Shown: positions 55,011-64,000 of the stretch, piece by piece
Layout of the letters: every line of letters starts with the position of its first letter
Position numbering within the stretch: the stretch's first letter is position 1
Notes under the pieces: generated by a model
What the model was told of the DNA's origin: nothing
What the model saw: only the letters and a program-made list of their open reading frames with translations
Database searches by the model: none
Position numbers and translations under genes: made by a program
NCBI GenBank assembly: GCA_913020445.1
Contig: CAJWAR010000003.1
Span: 62,001 to 126,000 of the forward strand
Length of the DNA stretch: 64,000 bases
Reading direction: 5' to 3'
From: an uncultured Rhodospirillaceae bacterium
GTDB taxonomy: Bacteria; Pseudomonadota; Alphaproteobacteria; Rhodospirillales; UBA2165

Positions 55011-55517
55011 GTGAAACTTAGCACCAAAGGCAGATATGCGGTAATGGCAATGGTTGATTTGGCTCGTCAAAGTACAGGTGGGCCAGTCGCGCTTGCAGAT
55101 ATCGCATTACGCCAAGATATATCGCTCTCATATTTGGAACAATTGTTCGGTAAGCTGCGCAAAGGCTCACAAGTTAAATCGGTACGTGGTCCCGGCGGCG
55201 GCTATCTATTGGCACGTGATTCCGAAGACATGAAAATCTCGGATATTATTATGGCTGTCGATGAACCTATTCAAACGACACGTTGTACACCGGGTTCACC
55301 GACGGGTTGCCGCACCGACAATTCCCGTTGCCTCACTCATGACTTATGGTCCGAGCTCGGCAATCAAATTTATCTATATTTAAGTTCGGTCTCGCTGGCT
55401 GATGTCGTCGAAAATCGAATTCTTGGAACCAGTGGAAATGATTTGTTGCAGTCTGCTGGATTAGTTGACCGTGAAATTTCGATTGTCTCTGAACCTGAGC
55501 TTAGGGTTGTCGATTAA
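55011..55517 (+). CDS. iscR: Rrf2-family transcription regulator, IscR-like
   Basis: 168 residues with a winged-helix domain at 1-75 (MKLSTKGRYAVMAMVDLA) and the cluster-binding loop with Cys92, Cys100 and Cys107 followed by His110 (CLTHDLW). Escherichia coli IscR has Cys92-x5-Cys98-x5-Cys104 and His107, so the ligand set is kept but the loops are two and one residues longer. It should sense [2Fe-2S] status and control the operon it sits in, through the operator-like site upstream of cysE. The start GTG is preceded by GGAG within AGCAGGAGAAAAACC. It lies 56 bases after cysE. Confidence 0.92.
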   Translation: MKLSTKGRYAVMAMVDLARQSTGGPVALADIALRQDISLSYLEQLFGKLRKGSQVKSVRGPGGGYLLARDSEDMKISDIIMAVDEPIQTTRCTPGSPTGCRTDNSRCLTHDLWSELGNQIYLYLSSVSLADVVENRILGTSGNDLLQSAGLVDREISIVSEPELRVVD

Positions 55518-55546
55518 TCTCGATAGCCGCCCCTAGAAAGCTAACC

Positions 55547-56671
55547 ATGACACGCGCGATTTATTTTGACCACAACGCGACGACGCCGGTAGCGGCGACT
55601 GTTGCAGATGCTATAGCTGGGGCCTTGGCGCTGACCGGTAATGCATCCTCTGTGCACACCGCCGGACGCCGGGCACGCCAGATGGTGGAGGAGGCGCGTG
55701 AGAAGGTTGCCGAGTTGGTTGGCGCCAGCCCGGCGCAGATCGTGTTTACGGGTAGTGGTACGGAAGCCAATAATCTGGTTCTCAGCGGCACGGCAAGTCG
55801 TCACATTTTAGCATCAGCGGTTGAGCATGATTCGGTGTTAGCGGCGGCCGATAATATCGAACAGATGCCGGTTGATGGCGATGGCGTAATAGATGTGGCG
55901 GCATTGGCGGCACGACTTTCTGACCTTGATGGCCAGGCATTGGTTTCAGTGATGCTGGCCAACAATGAGACCGGCGTCATTGAACCCGTCGCTGAAATTG
56001 CCCGCATTGCTAAAGAACACGGTGCACTTGTTCACACGGATGCCGTTCAGGCGCTGGGCAAGATTAACGTCGACTGGACCGATCTGGGCGTCGACTTTAT
56101 GAGTTTATCGGCCCACAAAATTGGCGGACCCCAGGGCGTTGGAGCCTTGGTGATCAATGAGGAAATTCCATTGCAATCACTCATCAAAGGCGGCGGCCAG
56201 GAACGCAGCCGCCGGGCCGGCACCGAAAACGTGCCGGGAATTGTCGGTTTTGGCGCCGCTGCCAAATTGGCCGCAACAAACCTTGATGAAATTGAAGAGA
56301 TTAAAACGCTTCGGGATCACTTGGAATCCGGGATCAGGACGATTGCGCCGGATACGGTTGTGTTTGGCGAAAGTGTTGATAGATTGCCGAATACGACGTG
56401 CCTATCGATGCCTAATGTCTCAAGTGAAACCCAAGTGATGAAGTTCGATTTGACCGGGATTATGGTTAGTGCGGGCTCGGCTTGTTCTTCTGGCAAAGTT
56501 CAGGCATCACATGTTTTGAAAGCTATGGATGTCGTTGAGGAATTTGCCTCTACTGCCATCCGTATCAGTCTCGGCCACGGCAATACGATGGATGAAGTCG
56601 AACACTTTGTCAGTCAGTGGCGGAAAATGTATGCGCAAGCAAATCCCAATAAGTTAAAAGGTGCGGCGTAG
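55547..56671 (+). CDS. iscS: Cysteine desulfurase, IscS/NifS-like
   Basis: 374 residues, class I desulfurase type. FDHNATTPV opens the protein. The PLP-binding Lys191 is in SAHKIGGPQG, and the sulfur-carrying Cys313 is in the AGSACSSGK loop. It takes sulfur from cysteine as persulfide, leaving alanine. This operon also encodes SufS (class II) five genes later, so two desulfurases are provided. At 374 residues it is somewhat shorter than Escherichia coli IscS (404), lacking part of the C-terminal extension. It starts 29 bases after iscR. Confidence 0.9.
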   Translation: MTRAIYFDHNATTPVAATVADAIAGALALTGNASSVHTAGRRARQMVEEAREKVAELVGASPAQIVFTGSGTEANNLVLSGTASRHILASAVEHDSVLAAADNIEQMPVDGDGVIDVAALAARLSDLDGQALVSVMLANNETGVIEPVAEIARIAKEHGALVHTDAVQALGKINVDWTDLGVDFMSLSAHKIGGPQGVGALVINEEIPLQSLIKGGGQERSRRAGTENVPGIVGFGAAAKLAATNLDEIEEIKTLRDHLESGIRTIAPDTVVFGESVDRLPNTTCLSMPNVSSETQVMKFDLTGIMVSAGSACSSGKVQASHVLKAMDVVEEFASTAIRISLGHGNTMDEVEHFVSQWRKMYAQANPNKLKGAA

Positions 56672-56708
56672 CAGCCGAGAGTACAATAAAGATACCAGGT
56701 ACAATTAA

Positions 56709-58172
56709 ATGAATGCAGCAGTTTCAGATACCGTCGATCAAGTCCAATCGGTCGAGAAATATAAATACGGCTTTGTCACCGACATTGAAGCCGACCAAGC
56801 CCCGAAAGGGCTGAACGAAGATATCATTCGCTTTATTTCAGCTAAAAAGGAAGAGCCGGAATGGCTGCTCGAATGGCGGCTCAAGGCCTATGCGCATTGG
56901 TTGACGATGGAAGAGCCGCATTGGCCAAAAGTTACCTATCCGCCGATCGATTATCAGGATTCGTATTATTACTCGGCGCCGAAATCGCCGGATGAGGGGC
57001 CTGAAAGTCTTGATGATGTCGATCCCGAATTATTGGCAACCTATGAGAAGCTCGGCATTCCGTTATACGAACAAGAGGTGTTGGCTGGCGTAAAAAACGT
57101 TGCTGTTGATGCCGTGTTCGATAGTGTCTCCGTTGCCACCACGTTTAAGGATGCGCTCGCCAAAGAAGGCGTCATTTTCTGTCCGATCTCCGAGGCTGTT
57201 AAAGAGCATCCCGAGCTGGTGAAACAATATCTGGGCTCGGTTGTGCCTTATTCGGACAATTATTTTGCCACCTTGAATTCAGCTGTCTTTACCGATGGCT
57301 CCTTTGTCTACATTCCGAAAGGCGTTAACTGCCCGATGGAGCTGTCGACCTATTTTCGTATCAACGCCTCCAACACCGGGCAGTTCGAACGCACACTTAT
57401 CATCGCTGATGAAGGTTCTCATGTGAGCTATCTCGAAGGCTGTACGGCGCCAATGCGGGATGAAAATCAACTTCATGCAGCGGTCGTCGAGTTGGTCGTT
57501 CTTGATGATGCCGATATTAAATATTCGACCGTGCAAAACTGGTATCCCGGCGATGAAAACGGCGTCGGCGGCATTTATAACTTTGTGACCAAACGTGCCG
57601 CCTGCCGCGGTAAGAACTCTAAGGTTTCCTGGACGCAAGTGGAAACCGGCTCGGCTATTACCTGGAAATACCCAAGCTGCATCTTGCAAGGCGACAATTC
57701 GGTCGGCGAATTTTATTCGGTCGCCATCACCAACAATTATCAGCAAGCCGATACTGGCACCAAGATGATCCATCTCGGTAAAAACACCTCTTCGCGCATT
57801 ATCGCCAAAGGTATCTCGGCCGGTAAATCGCAAAGCACCTATCGCGGGCTGGTTAAGATGATGCCGAAAGCGGAAGGCGCCAGAAATCATACGCAGTGCG
57901 ATTCACTGCTGATCGGCAAAGAATGTGGCGCTCATACCGTGCCCTATATCGAAAGCCGGAACAAATCCGCCAAAGTCGAACATGAAGCGACAACGTCGAA
58001 AATTGGCGATGATCAATTGTTTTATTGCCGCCAGCGAGGCATCTCCGAAGAGGAAGCTGTGGCGTTGATTGTTAATGGTTTCTGCCGCGAAGTGATGCAG
58101 GAACTGCCGATGGAATTTGCTGTCGAAGCGCAGAAGCTGGTCGGTATTAGTTTAGAAGGAAGTGTCGGTTAA
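56709..58172 (+). CDS. sufB: Fe-S cluster assembly scaffold SufB
   Basis: 487 residues, full length. The N-terminal helical part is followed by the parallel beta-helix core typical of SufB/SufD, with [39 protein letters not shown] and [17 protein letters not shown]. The C-terminal [20 protein letters not shown] and [11 protein letters not shown] are characteristic of SufB. With SufC and SufD it forms the ATP-dependent scaffold on which new clusters are built. The ATG lies 37 bases after iscS with only a weak AGG as ribosome binding site. Confidence 0.96.
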   Translation: MNAAVSDTVDQVQSVEKYKYGFVTDIEADQAPKGLNEDIIRFISAKKEEPEWLLEWRLKAYAHWLTMEEPHWPKVTYPPIDYQDSYYYSAPKSPDEGPESLDDVDPELLATYEKLGIPLYEQEVLAGVKNVAVDAVFDSVSVATTFKDALAKEGVIFCPISEAVKEHPELVKQYLGSVVPYSDNYFATLNSAVFTDGSFVYIPKGVNCPMELSTYFRINASNTGQFERTLIIADEGSHVSYLEGCTAPMRDENQLHAAVVELVVLDDADIKYSTVQNWYPGDENGVGGIYNFVTKRAACRGKNSKVSWTQVETGSAITWKYPSCILQGDNSVGEFYSVAITNNYQQADTGTKMIHLGKNTSSRIIAKGISAGKSQSTYRGLVKMMPKAEGARNHTQCDSLLIGKECGAHTVPYIESRNKSAKVEHEATTSKIGDDQLFYCRQRGISEEEAVALIVNGFCREVMQELPMEFAVEAQKLVGISLEGSVG

Positions 58173-58198
58173 GACGCTTAAGGAAAGTAAGAAAATAA

Positions 58199-58947
<749 letters not shown>

Positions 58948-58948
<1 letters not shown>

Positions 58949-60240
58949 TGAGCACGCTTTCACCGATCAGTCAGAGTTTTGTTGATCAGCACGGTGATGC
59001 TGAGTTCGCCGCTCGGGCGCCGTGGCTGGATCAGTTGCGCCAAAGCGGGCTTGCGAGTTTTTCAAGCCAGGGCTTGCCGACACCGAGCGTTGAAGAGTGG
59101 AAATACACCAACCTCAATGTACTGGAAAAGTTAAGTGTAGAGCCGTCATCCATAGACCAAGAAATTGACCCGGCTGAACTTGCCTGGCTGCCGGAAGATA
59201 TGGCCGCCCACAAGCTGGTTTTTGTCAATGGCCGCTTTCATCAAGAACTATCCGAGATCGGTGATCTGCCGGATGGCGTCAGAATATTATCGTTAGCCGA
59301 GGCGATGACTTCGGATGCGGATTTGTTGGCACGACATCTCGGCCAAATCGGCACAATGGAAGATGCGCCTGTATTGGCCCTCAACACGGCCTTTATCGAT
59401 GACGGTTACGTCGTCGTGATTGAAAAAGCCGAGCTGGATAATCCTATCGAAGTGGTTTTTGTCAGTCAGGCGGGCGACGCAACGACCCACCATCCACGCA
59501 ATCTGATCGTTGCCAAAGACAATGCCCGGATGACCATTCTTGAAAGACATATTGGTGACGGCAGTTACCTCGCCAATCATGGGTTCGAAGTCAGCGTCGA
59601 TGGCGGCTCTCACGTGAAACACTACCGGTTGCTCGAAGACAGTGCCGCCGGCATCAATCTCTCGACTGTCAAAACGCGGGTGGGTAAAGATTCTACCTAT
59701 GACAGTTTTGTGCTCTCGATGGGCGGGCAATTGAGCCGCAGTGAAATTCACGTTGCCTGCGAAGCGGGTGGCGCGCATACCAATCTCAACGGCGTTTATA
59801 TTGGCCGCGACAGCCAGCACATCGACAATACAACACTGATTGATCATCTGGTGCCCAATACGACATCGAAGGAAACCTATAAAGGTGCTTTGGATGGTAA
59901 GTCGCGCGGTGTGTTTCAAGGGGCGATCGTGGTCGCCGAAGGGGCTGATGGCACCGATGGTCAAATGAGCAATAAAACGCTGCTGTTATCGGACGAAAGT
60001 GAAATTGACAGCAAACCACAACTTGAAATCTACGCCGATGATGTTAAATGCGCTCATGGGTCGACCACCGGCGAGCTAGAGGAAACGTCGCTGTTTTATC
60101 TGCGCTCACGGGGTATTCCGGAAGCCACCGCCCGCGCCATGCTGGTCGAAGGGTTTTTAGCCGAAGTGGTCGAAGAAGGCGTCGACGAAGTTTACCAGGA
60201 TATCTTTAAGGCAAAGATTTCCACCTGGATGGAAAATTAA
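58948..60240 (+). CDS. sufD: Fe-S cluster assembly protein SufD
   Basis: 430 residues. The central beta-helix and C-terminal helical part match SufD: SRSEIHVACEAGGAHTNLNG, HIDNTTLIDHLVPNTTSKE, CAHGSTTGELEETSLFYLRSRG and IPEATARAMLVEGF. SufD pairs with SufB on a SufC dimer. The N-terminal third (about 1-120) is the variable SufD region, including VEEWKYTNL, a recurrent SufD motif. Confidence 0.95.
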
Positions 60241-60241
60241 T

Positions 60242-61501
60242 ATGACGGCAGCTACGACAGTATTGAAACCGGATACCAGCAGCAGCTACGATGTCGCGGC
60301 TATCCGCGCTGATTTTCCAGCCCTAAGCCTTGAGATAAACGGTTATCCGCATGCCTTCCTGGATAGTGGGGCCAGCGCACAAAAGCCTAACCAGGTGTTG
60401 GAGCGGATGGATCAGGCCTATCGGTCGGAATATGCCAATGTTCACCGGGGTGCCTACACGCTCAGCCAATTGGCGACCGACAATTATGAAAACGCTCGGT
60501 CGACTGTTGCCAAGTTCATGAACGCCAAAACGCCGGATGAGATTATCTTCACCCGCAACGTAACGGCGGCGATCAATCTGGTTGCACATTCTTATGGCCG
60601 CGAGTTTTTGAGCGCCGGCGACGAGATCATCATCAGCCATATGGAGCACCACGCTAATATTGTGCCGTGGCAGTTGCTCCGGGATGCCATTGGGATCGAA
60701 ATTAAAGTTGCGCCGGTTGACGATGCCGGTAATTTCCTGATGGATGAGTTCGAAAAGCTCTTGAACCCCAAGACCAAACTTGTTGCCATCACGCAAGTCT
60801 CGAACGTATTGGGCACTATCGTGCCGATCAAAGAAGTTGTTCGACTGGCCCATGATCAAGATGCGCATGTGCTGATCGATGGCGCCCAAGGTATTGTTCA
60901 TGAAGGCGTTGATGTTCAGGATTTGGATGCCGATTTTTATGCTTTTACCGGTCACAAGCTTTATGGACCAACCGGCATTGGTGTGCTGTGGGGCAAGCTC
61001 GATCTGTTAAATAAAATGCCGCCTTATCAGGGTGGCGGCGACATGATCGAAAACGTCACTTTCGAAAAAACGACTTACCGCGATGCGCCAGCCCGCTTTG
61101 AAGCCGGTACGCCGCCGATTGTTGAGGCAGTTGGTCTGGCGGCCGCGATTGATTATGTTTCGATTATTGGTTTAACGAACATCGCTGCCCATGAGCAATC
61201 TTTGTTGGCTTATGCGAACGATAAACTCGCGACGATTGAAGGTTTGACGATCATCGGTCAGGCCGATAACAAGGCCGGCATTATTTCATTTATGCTGGGC
61301 GATATTCATTCCCATGATATTGGCACCATAATCGACGCCCGCGGTGTCGCCGTTAGGGCCGGTCATCACTGCGCCCAGCCTTTGATGGATCGTTATGGCG
61401 TCGCCGCGACAGCGCGTGCTTCGTTCGGTCTCTACAGCAATAAATCAGACATCGATCAGTTGGTCGATGCGCTCAATTACGTGAAGGAAATATTCGGCTA
61501 A
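60242..61501 (+). CDS. sufS: Cysteine desulfurase SufS
   Basis: 419 residues, class II desulfurase. The PLP Lys239 is in FTGHKLYGPTG and the catalytic Cys377 is in the short RAGHHCAQPL loop; class II enzymes bear a Cys in this position and lack the long mobile loop of IscS. It supplies sulfur to SufB, normally through SufE or SufU. The gene starts one base after the sufD stop, and its stop TAA overlaps the ATG of the sufU-like gene. Confidence 0.95.
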   Translation: MTAATTVLKPDTSSSYDVAAIRADFPALSLEINGYPHAFLDSGASAQKPNQVLERMDQAYRSEYANVHRGAYTLSQLATDNYENARSTVAKFMNAKTPDEIIFTRNVTAAINLVAHSYGREFLSAGDEIIISHMEHHANIVPWQLLRDAIGIEIKVAPVDDAGNFLMDEFEKLLNPKTKLVAITQVSNVLGTIVPIKEVVRLAHDQDAHVLIDGAQGIVHEGVDVQDLDADFYAFTGHKLYGPTGIGVLWGKLDLLNKMPPYQGGGDMIENVTFEKTTYRDAPARFEAGTPPIVEAVGLAAAIDYVSIIGLTNIAAHEQSLLAYANDKLATIEGLTIIGQADNKAGIISFMLGDIHSHDIGTIIDARGVAVRAGHHCAQPLMDRYGVAATARASFGLYSNKSDIDQLVDALNYVKEIFG

Positions 61502-61965
61502 TGGAAGACGATATTCGCGAGCTTTATCAGGAAGTCATCTTGGATCACGGCAAAAACCCACGTAATTTCCGTCATCCCGAAGATGCGACCTGTGAAGCCA
61601 ATGGCAATAATCCGCTGTGCGGCGACCGGCTGACGGTCTTCGTCAAAGTCGGTGAAGATGAAAGCATCGAAGATGCCGCCTTTGAAGGGCGGGGCTGTGC
61701 CATATCGGTCGCCTCCGCCTCGATGATGACTGATATCGTCCGTGGTAAAAAAGTCGTCGAAGTTGATGCCCTGTTCGATACTTTTCACAAAATGTGCATG
61801 GGCGAGGAAATCGGTGAAACACCGGCAGAATTTGAAGATGATTTGGATAAATTAATGGTGCTTTCTGGCGTCAAGCAATTCCCGATGCGGGTCAAATGCG
61901 CGACGCTGGCCTGGCATACAATGAACGCAGCCGTGCATGGCGACTCCGCCGCGTCGACTGAATAA
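61501..61965 (+). CDS. sufU: SufU/IscU-like scaffold or sulfur-transfer protein
   Basis: 154 residues of the NifU_N/IscU type, with Cys40 and Asp42 in NPLCGDRL, Cys66 in GRGCAIS and Cys133 in VKCATLAW. These are the three conserved Cys and the Asp that bind iron-sulfur or zinc in the family. The insertion of about 18 residues before Cys133, relative to Escherichia coli IscU, is shared with SufU-type members. With SufS it probably works as a sulfur acceptor, or else as a scaffold. Confidence 0.9.
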   Translation: MEDDIRELYQEVILDHGKNPRNFRHPEDATCEANGNNPLCGDRLTVFVKVGEDESIEDAAFEGRGCAISVASASMMTDIVRGKKVVEVDALFDTFHKMCMGEEIGETPAEFEDDLDKLMVLSGVKQFPMRVKCATLAWHTMNAAVHGDSAASTE

Positions 61966-61991
61966 AACAACGATAGAACGAGACTAAAATT

Positions 61992-62465
61992 ATGGATGAA
62001 AAAACATTGCCTCCGAGTTACACCCCTGGTGCAGGACTGCATGGACCAACCGGCTCACCTGGATTTGGTGCGCCGATGGGTGGTGGCGACATTGATCCGG
62101 AAATATTGAGCGAAGGCGGTTTGGTTGGTAAAGCTGGCCAGCCCAAGGAAGAAGGTAAAGCGGTGCCTTCCGATGAAGCAATAGTGGATTCATTGCGGAC
62201 CGTATATGATCCGGAAATTCCGGTAAATATTTATGAGCTTGGCCTCATTTACGAGCTGAACGTTGCCCAAAATGGCGATGTCAAAATCGAGATGACGCTG
62301 ACCGCGCCGGGCTGTCCGGTGGCGGGCATATTACCGCAACAAGTTGCTGATGCCGCCGCGTCCGTCGACGGCACCGGTGAAGTTGAGGTTTATCTCGTTT
62401 GGGAGCCTGCTTGGGATATGGATAAAATGTCGGAGGACGCCAAGCTCGCGCTCGGTTTCTTTTAG
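61992..62465 (+). CDS. sufT: SufT-like Fe-S maturation protein (DUF59/MIP18)
   Basis: 157 residues. A non-conserved, Gly/Pro-rich N-terminus (about 1-50) precedes the MIP18/DUF59 domain with VYDPEIPVNIYELGLIYE and the conserved Cys in LTAPGCPVAGI. SufT-type proteins help mature specific iron-sulfur proteins. It lies 26 bases after the sufU-like gene. Confidence 0.9.
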   Translation: MDEKTLPPSYTPGAGLHGPTGSPGFGAPMGGGDIDPEILSEGGLVGKAGQPKEEGKAVPSDEAIVDSLRTVYDPEIPVNIYELGLIYELNVAQNGDVKIEMTLTAPGCPVAGILPQQVADAAASVDGTGEVEVYLVWEPAWDMDKMSEDAKLALGFF

Positions 62466-62511
62466 ACTATATAGAACTTAAGTCGTTTGTTTGAGAGGTA
62501 GGAATCAAATA

Positions 62512-62877
62512 ATGAACGCCAGTAATACAAAAAGTAAACCAACAAGTAACCAAATTACCTTAACCGACGCTGCTGTTAAGCGCGTGAAATCGCTTATTAG
62601 CAATGCCGACAAGCCCGTCTTGGGTTTACGCGTCGGGGTCACGACAATGGGCTGCAATGGCCACAGTTATCTGGTTGAATATGCTGAAGAAAAAAAACCG
62701 CTCGAAGATGAAATTCAACAGGACGGCATTACTATTTTTGTTGATCCGCTGGCGATGATGTATCTTTTTGGCTCGACGATGGATTACGTAGAAGATAAAT
62801 TGCAGTCGAGCTTTGTATTCGACAATCCCAACGAGACCGGCCGCTGCGGCTGCGGCGAATCTTTTAGCGTCGGTTAA
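62512..62877 (+). CDS. sufA: A-type Fe-S carrier protein SufA/IscA
   Basis: 121 residues from the ATG at 62512, preceded by AGAGGTAGGA; the frame opens seven codons earlier at TTG. The three conserved Cys are at 48 ([10 protein letters not shown]), 112 and 114 ([11 protein letters not shown]), as expected for the HesB/IscA family. It accepts clusters from the scaffold and passes them to target proteins. The first 13 residues are a polar, non-conserved tail. Confidence 0.94.
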   Translation: MNASNTKSKPTSNQITLTDAAVKRVKSLISNADKPVLGLRVGVTTMGCNGHSYLVEYAEEKKPLEDEIQQDGITIFVDPLAMMYLFGSTMDYVEDKLQSSFVFDNPNETGRCGCGESFSVG

Positions 62878-62900
62878 TTTCCTCAATATTTAGAGACATC

Positions 62901-63230
62901 ATGGCCAAAATTACTTTTATCGATCCGAGCGGCAATTCAACCGAAGTGGATGCGCCGATCGGCAAGTCCGTGATGGAAATTGCCCAAACCAATAACCTCG
63001 ATATTGAAGGCGCTTGCGAAGGTTCGCTGGCCTGCTCGACATGTCATGTCATTATCTCAACCGAATGGTACGACAAGCTTAGTTCGGTTGCTGAAGAGGA
63101 AGAGGATATGCTCGACCTCGCCCACGGTTTGACCCGGACATCCCGGCTGTGCTGCCAAATTGATATGACCGAAGAATTGGATGGGTTGGTCGTAACTTTG
63201 CCGGCTGAAACCCATAATCTGATGATATGA
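62901..63230 (+). CDS. fdx: Adrenodoxin-type [2Fe-2S] ferredoxin
   Basis: 109 residues. The four cluster ligands fit Cys39, Cys45 and Cys48 ([10 protein letters not shown]) and Cys85 in SRLCCQI; the extra Cys84 next to it is unusual. [10 protein letters not shown] is the helix after the loop. Position after sufA points to the cluster-assembly ferredoxin role, giving electrons for sulfur reduction. Its last four bases overlap the next start (ATGA). Confidence 0.93.
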   Translation: MAKITFIDPSGNSTEVDAPIGKSVMEIAQTNNLDIEGACEGSLACSTCHVIISTEWYDKLSSVAEEEEDMLDLAHGLTRTSRLCCQIDMTEELDGLVVTLPAETHNLMI

Positions 63231-63877
63231 GTTTATTTGGGCGCTTGAAGTCAGACAATCAGGCCGATTGGGATGCCTACATTGAGCATGAATTTGTTGC
63301 TCAATTGGCGGACGGCTCCCTCGCCGAAGCCAGCTTTAAACATTACCTCGGCCAGGATTATCTGTTTCTGATCCATTTCGCCCGCGCTTACGCTTTGGCG
63401 GCATATAAAGCCGACAATTTGGCCGATATCAGACAAGCAGCCGGAGGCTTGGCAGCGATTGTTGATCTCGAAATGGATTTGCACGTAAAATTCTGCGCCG
63501 ATTGGGGTATGAGTGAGGCCGATATGGAAGCCTTGCCGGAAGCGCCTGAAACCATGGCCTATACCCGTTATGTTCTGGAAAAGGGCCTGTCGGGGGATTT
63601 ATTAGACCTCCATGTGGCCTTGGCGCCGTGCATTATTGGCTATGCGGAAATCGGCGCAGCGCTTAAAGACAAAGCTGCCGGTAATCCCTATGGCGCGTGG
63701 ATTGAAATGTATGCATCGGAGGATTATCAAGCGGTGGCGAAGGCGGAAATTGAGCAGCTTGATAGTTTGCTGGCGACGCGTGGTGGCGAAGGCCGTCTGT
63801 CGTCGCTCTCAAAGACGTTTAATCAAGCCACCCGGCTCGAAATCGCCTTTTGGCAGATGGGCCTGGATGTAGAATAA
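63227..63877 (+). CDS. tenA: TenA/thiaminase II family protein
   Basis: 216 residues, helical. The TenA active site is represented by Asp44 in GQDYLFL, Tyr/Phe aromatic pairs in LIHFARAYA, and Cys135 in [11 protein letters not shown]. The Cys number coincides with that of Bacillus subtilis TenA. Glu at about 208 (EIAFW) is also conserved. It hydrolyses thiamine or its pyrimidine breakdown products, allowing salvage of the pyrimidine moiety in thiamine synthesis. Thiamine synthesis uses sulfur and ThiC iron-sulfur chemistry, which could explain why it is the last gene of this run (inference). It overlaps the ferredoxin stop by four bases. Confidence 0.9.
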   Translation: MSLFGRLKSDNQADWDAYIEHEFVAQLADGSLAEASFKHYLGQDYLFLIHFARAYALAAYKADNLADIRQAAGGLAAIVDLEMDLHVKFCADWGMSEADMEALPEAPETMAYTRYVLEKGLSGDLLDLHVALAPCIIGYAEIGAALKDKAAGNPYGAWIEMYASEDYQAVAKAEIEQLDSLLATRGGEGRLSSLSKTFNQATRLEIAFWQMGLDVE

Positions 63878-63883
63878 ATTTGA

Positions 63884-63912
63884 ACCACAAAGGTCACAAA
63901 GAACACGAAGGA
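63884..63912 (+). repeat. Dispersed-repeat-like sequence
   Basis: The stretch reads ACCACAAAGGTCACAAAGAA then CACGAAGGA, a wording I associate with interspersed intergenic repeats in many bacterial genomes. Its internal CACAAAG units repeat. No other copy lies in this window, so the repeat status is recognition, not something the window proves. Confidence 0.4.
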
Positions 63913-63935
63913 TGTTGATGTAGATTTCAAATAAC

Positions 63936-64000
63936 TTCCCCTCCCTTGATGGGAGGGGATTGAGGGGAGGGTGATTAATTAATACACCCCCACCCAACCC
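63936..64000. repeat. REP-like G/C-strand-biased palindromic sequence
   Basis: CCCCTCCC at 63938-63945 and GGGAGGGG at 63951-63958 form an eight-base perfect stem with a five-base loop. GAGGGGAGGGTG and, beyond an AT stretch, CACCCCCACCC follow. On the minus strand it would encode NPLPSREGK, a string often met in spurious repeat-derived ORFs. The window edge cuts the element. Confidence 0.5.

Noticed and set aside
56691-56708. Similarity between the sufB upstream sequence (AATAAAGATACCAGGTAC) and one strand of the 24073 palindrome
   Set aside because: Sixteen of 18 bases agree, but among all pairs of 18-mers in a window this size many such matches arise by chance, and the sufB copy is not palindromic.
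62491-62511. TTG start for sufA at 62491
   Set aside because: The ATG at 62512 follows AGAGGTAGGA at proper distance, so the earlier TTG lies at or before the ribosome binding site.

Overview
The window looks like a chromosomal segment of an alphaproteobacterium of moderate GC content, probably Rhodospirillales-like; I cannot name a species. Three things suggest this: the order rne - N-acetylmuramoyl-L-alanine amidase - PBP1A - prfB, common in alphaproteobacteria; a cysE - Rrf2/IscR - cysteine desulfurase - sufBCDS - sufU-like - sufT-like - sufA run; and single-copy families frequent in that class (DUF2336, DUF455, a GTG- or TTG-started AsmA/YhdP-like protein, tyrS opposite anmK). I see no tRNA, rRNA, CRISPR array or insertion sequence.

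Region 1 (1-2656) holds the end of an indolepyruvate oxidoreductase beta-type subunit and a solute:sodium symporter-like protein. Region 2 (2671-22247) is a surface-polysaccharide locus. It has two AsnB-like amidotransferases, an O-antigen ligase/polymerase-like membrane protein, seven glycosyltransferases in two divergent operons, and a minus-strand nucleotide-sugar operon (wecB, wecC, gmd, fcl) that should make UDP-ManNAcA and GDP-L-fucose. Between the glycosyltransferases and the sugar operon sits a two-gene minus-strand island with phage-virion character. The 396-base gap beside it carries inverted repeats and an intrinsic terminator.

Region 3 (22468-29107) is envelope and periplasm: a double-PDZ protein, a DsbA-like thiol oxidoreductase, a DUF3047 lipoprotein, an M48/TPR protease, a gamma-glutamyltransferase and an aminotransferase. 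Region 4 (29121-42803) carries RNase E, the cell-wall amidase, PBP1A, three accessory genes (Rieske oxygenase, DUF2336, tricarboxylate-type binding protein), prfB with a programmed +1 frameshift, and an unusual receiver - cyclic-nucleotide-binding-like - CPBP membrane protein. Region 5 (42918-53973) holds DUF455, an NTF2-like protein, glnE, the AsmA-like giant, tyrS, anmK and a hydrolase.

Region 6 (54071-63877) is an iron-sulfur assembly operon that starts with cysE (serine to O-acetylserine, the cysteine precursor). It continues with the regulator IscR, two cysteine desulfurases, the SufBCD scaffold, SufU/SufT/SufA-type factors, a [2Fe-2S] ferredoxin and a TenA protein. A sequence closely resembling a type 1 IscR operator overlaps a good sigma-70 promoter just upstream of cysE, so the whole run may be under iron-sulfur feedback. 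The window ends in two dispersed-repeat-like sequences.
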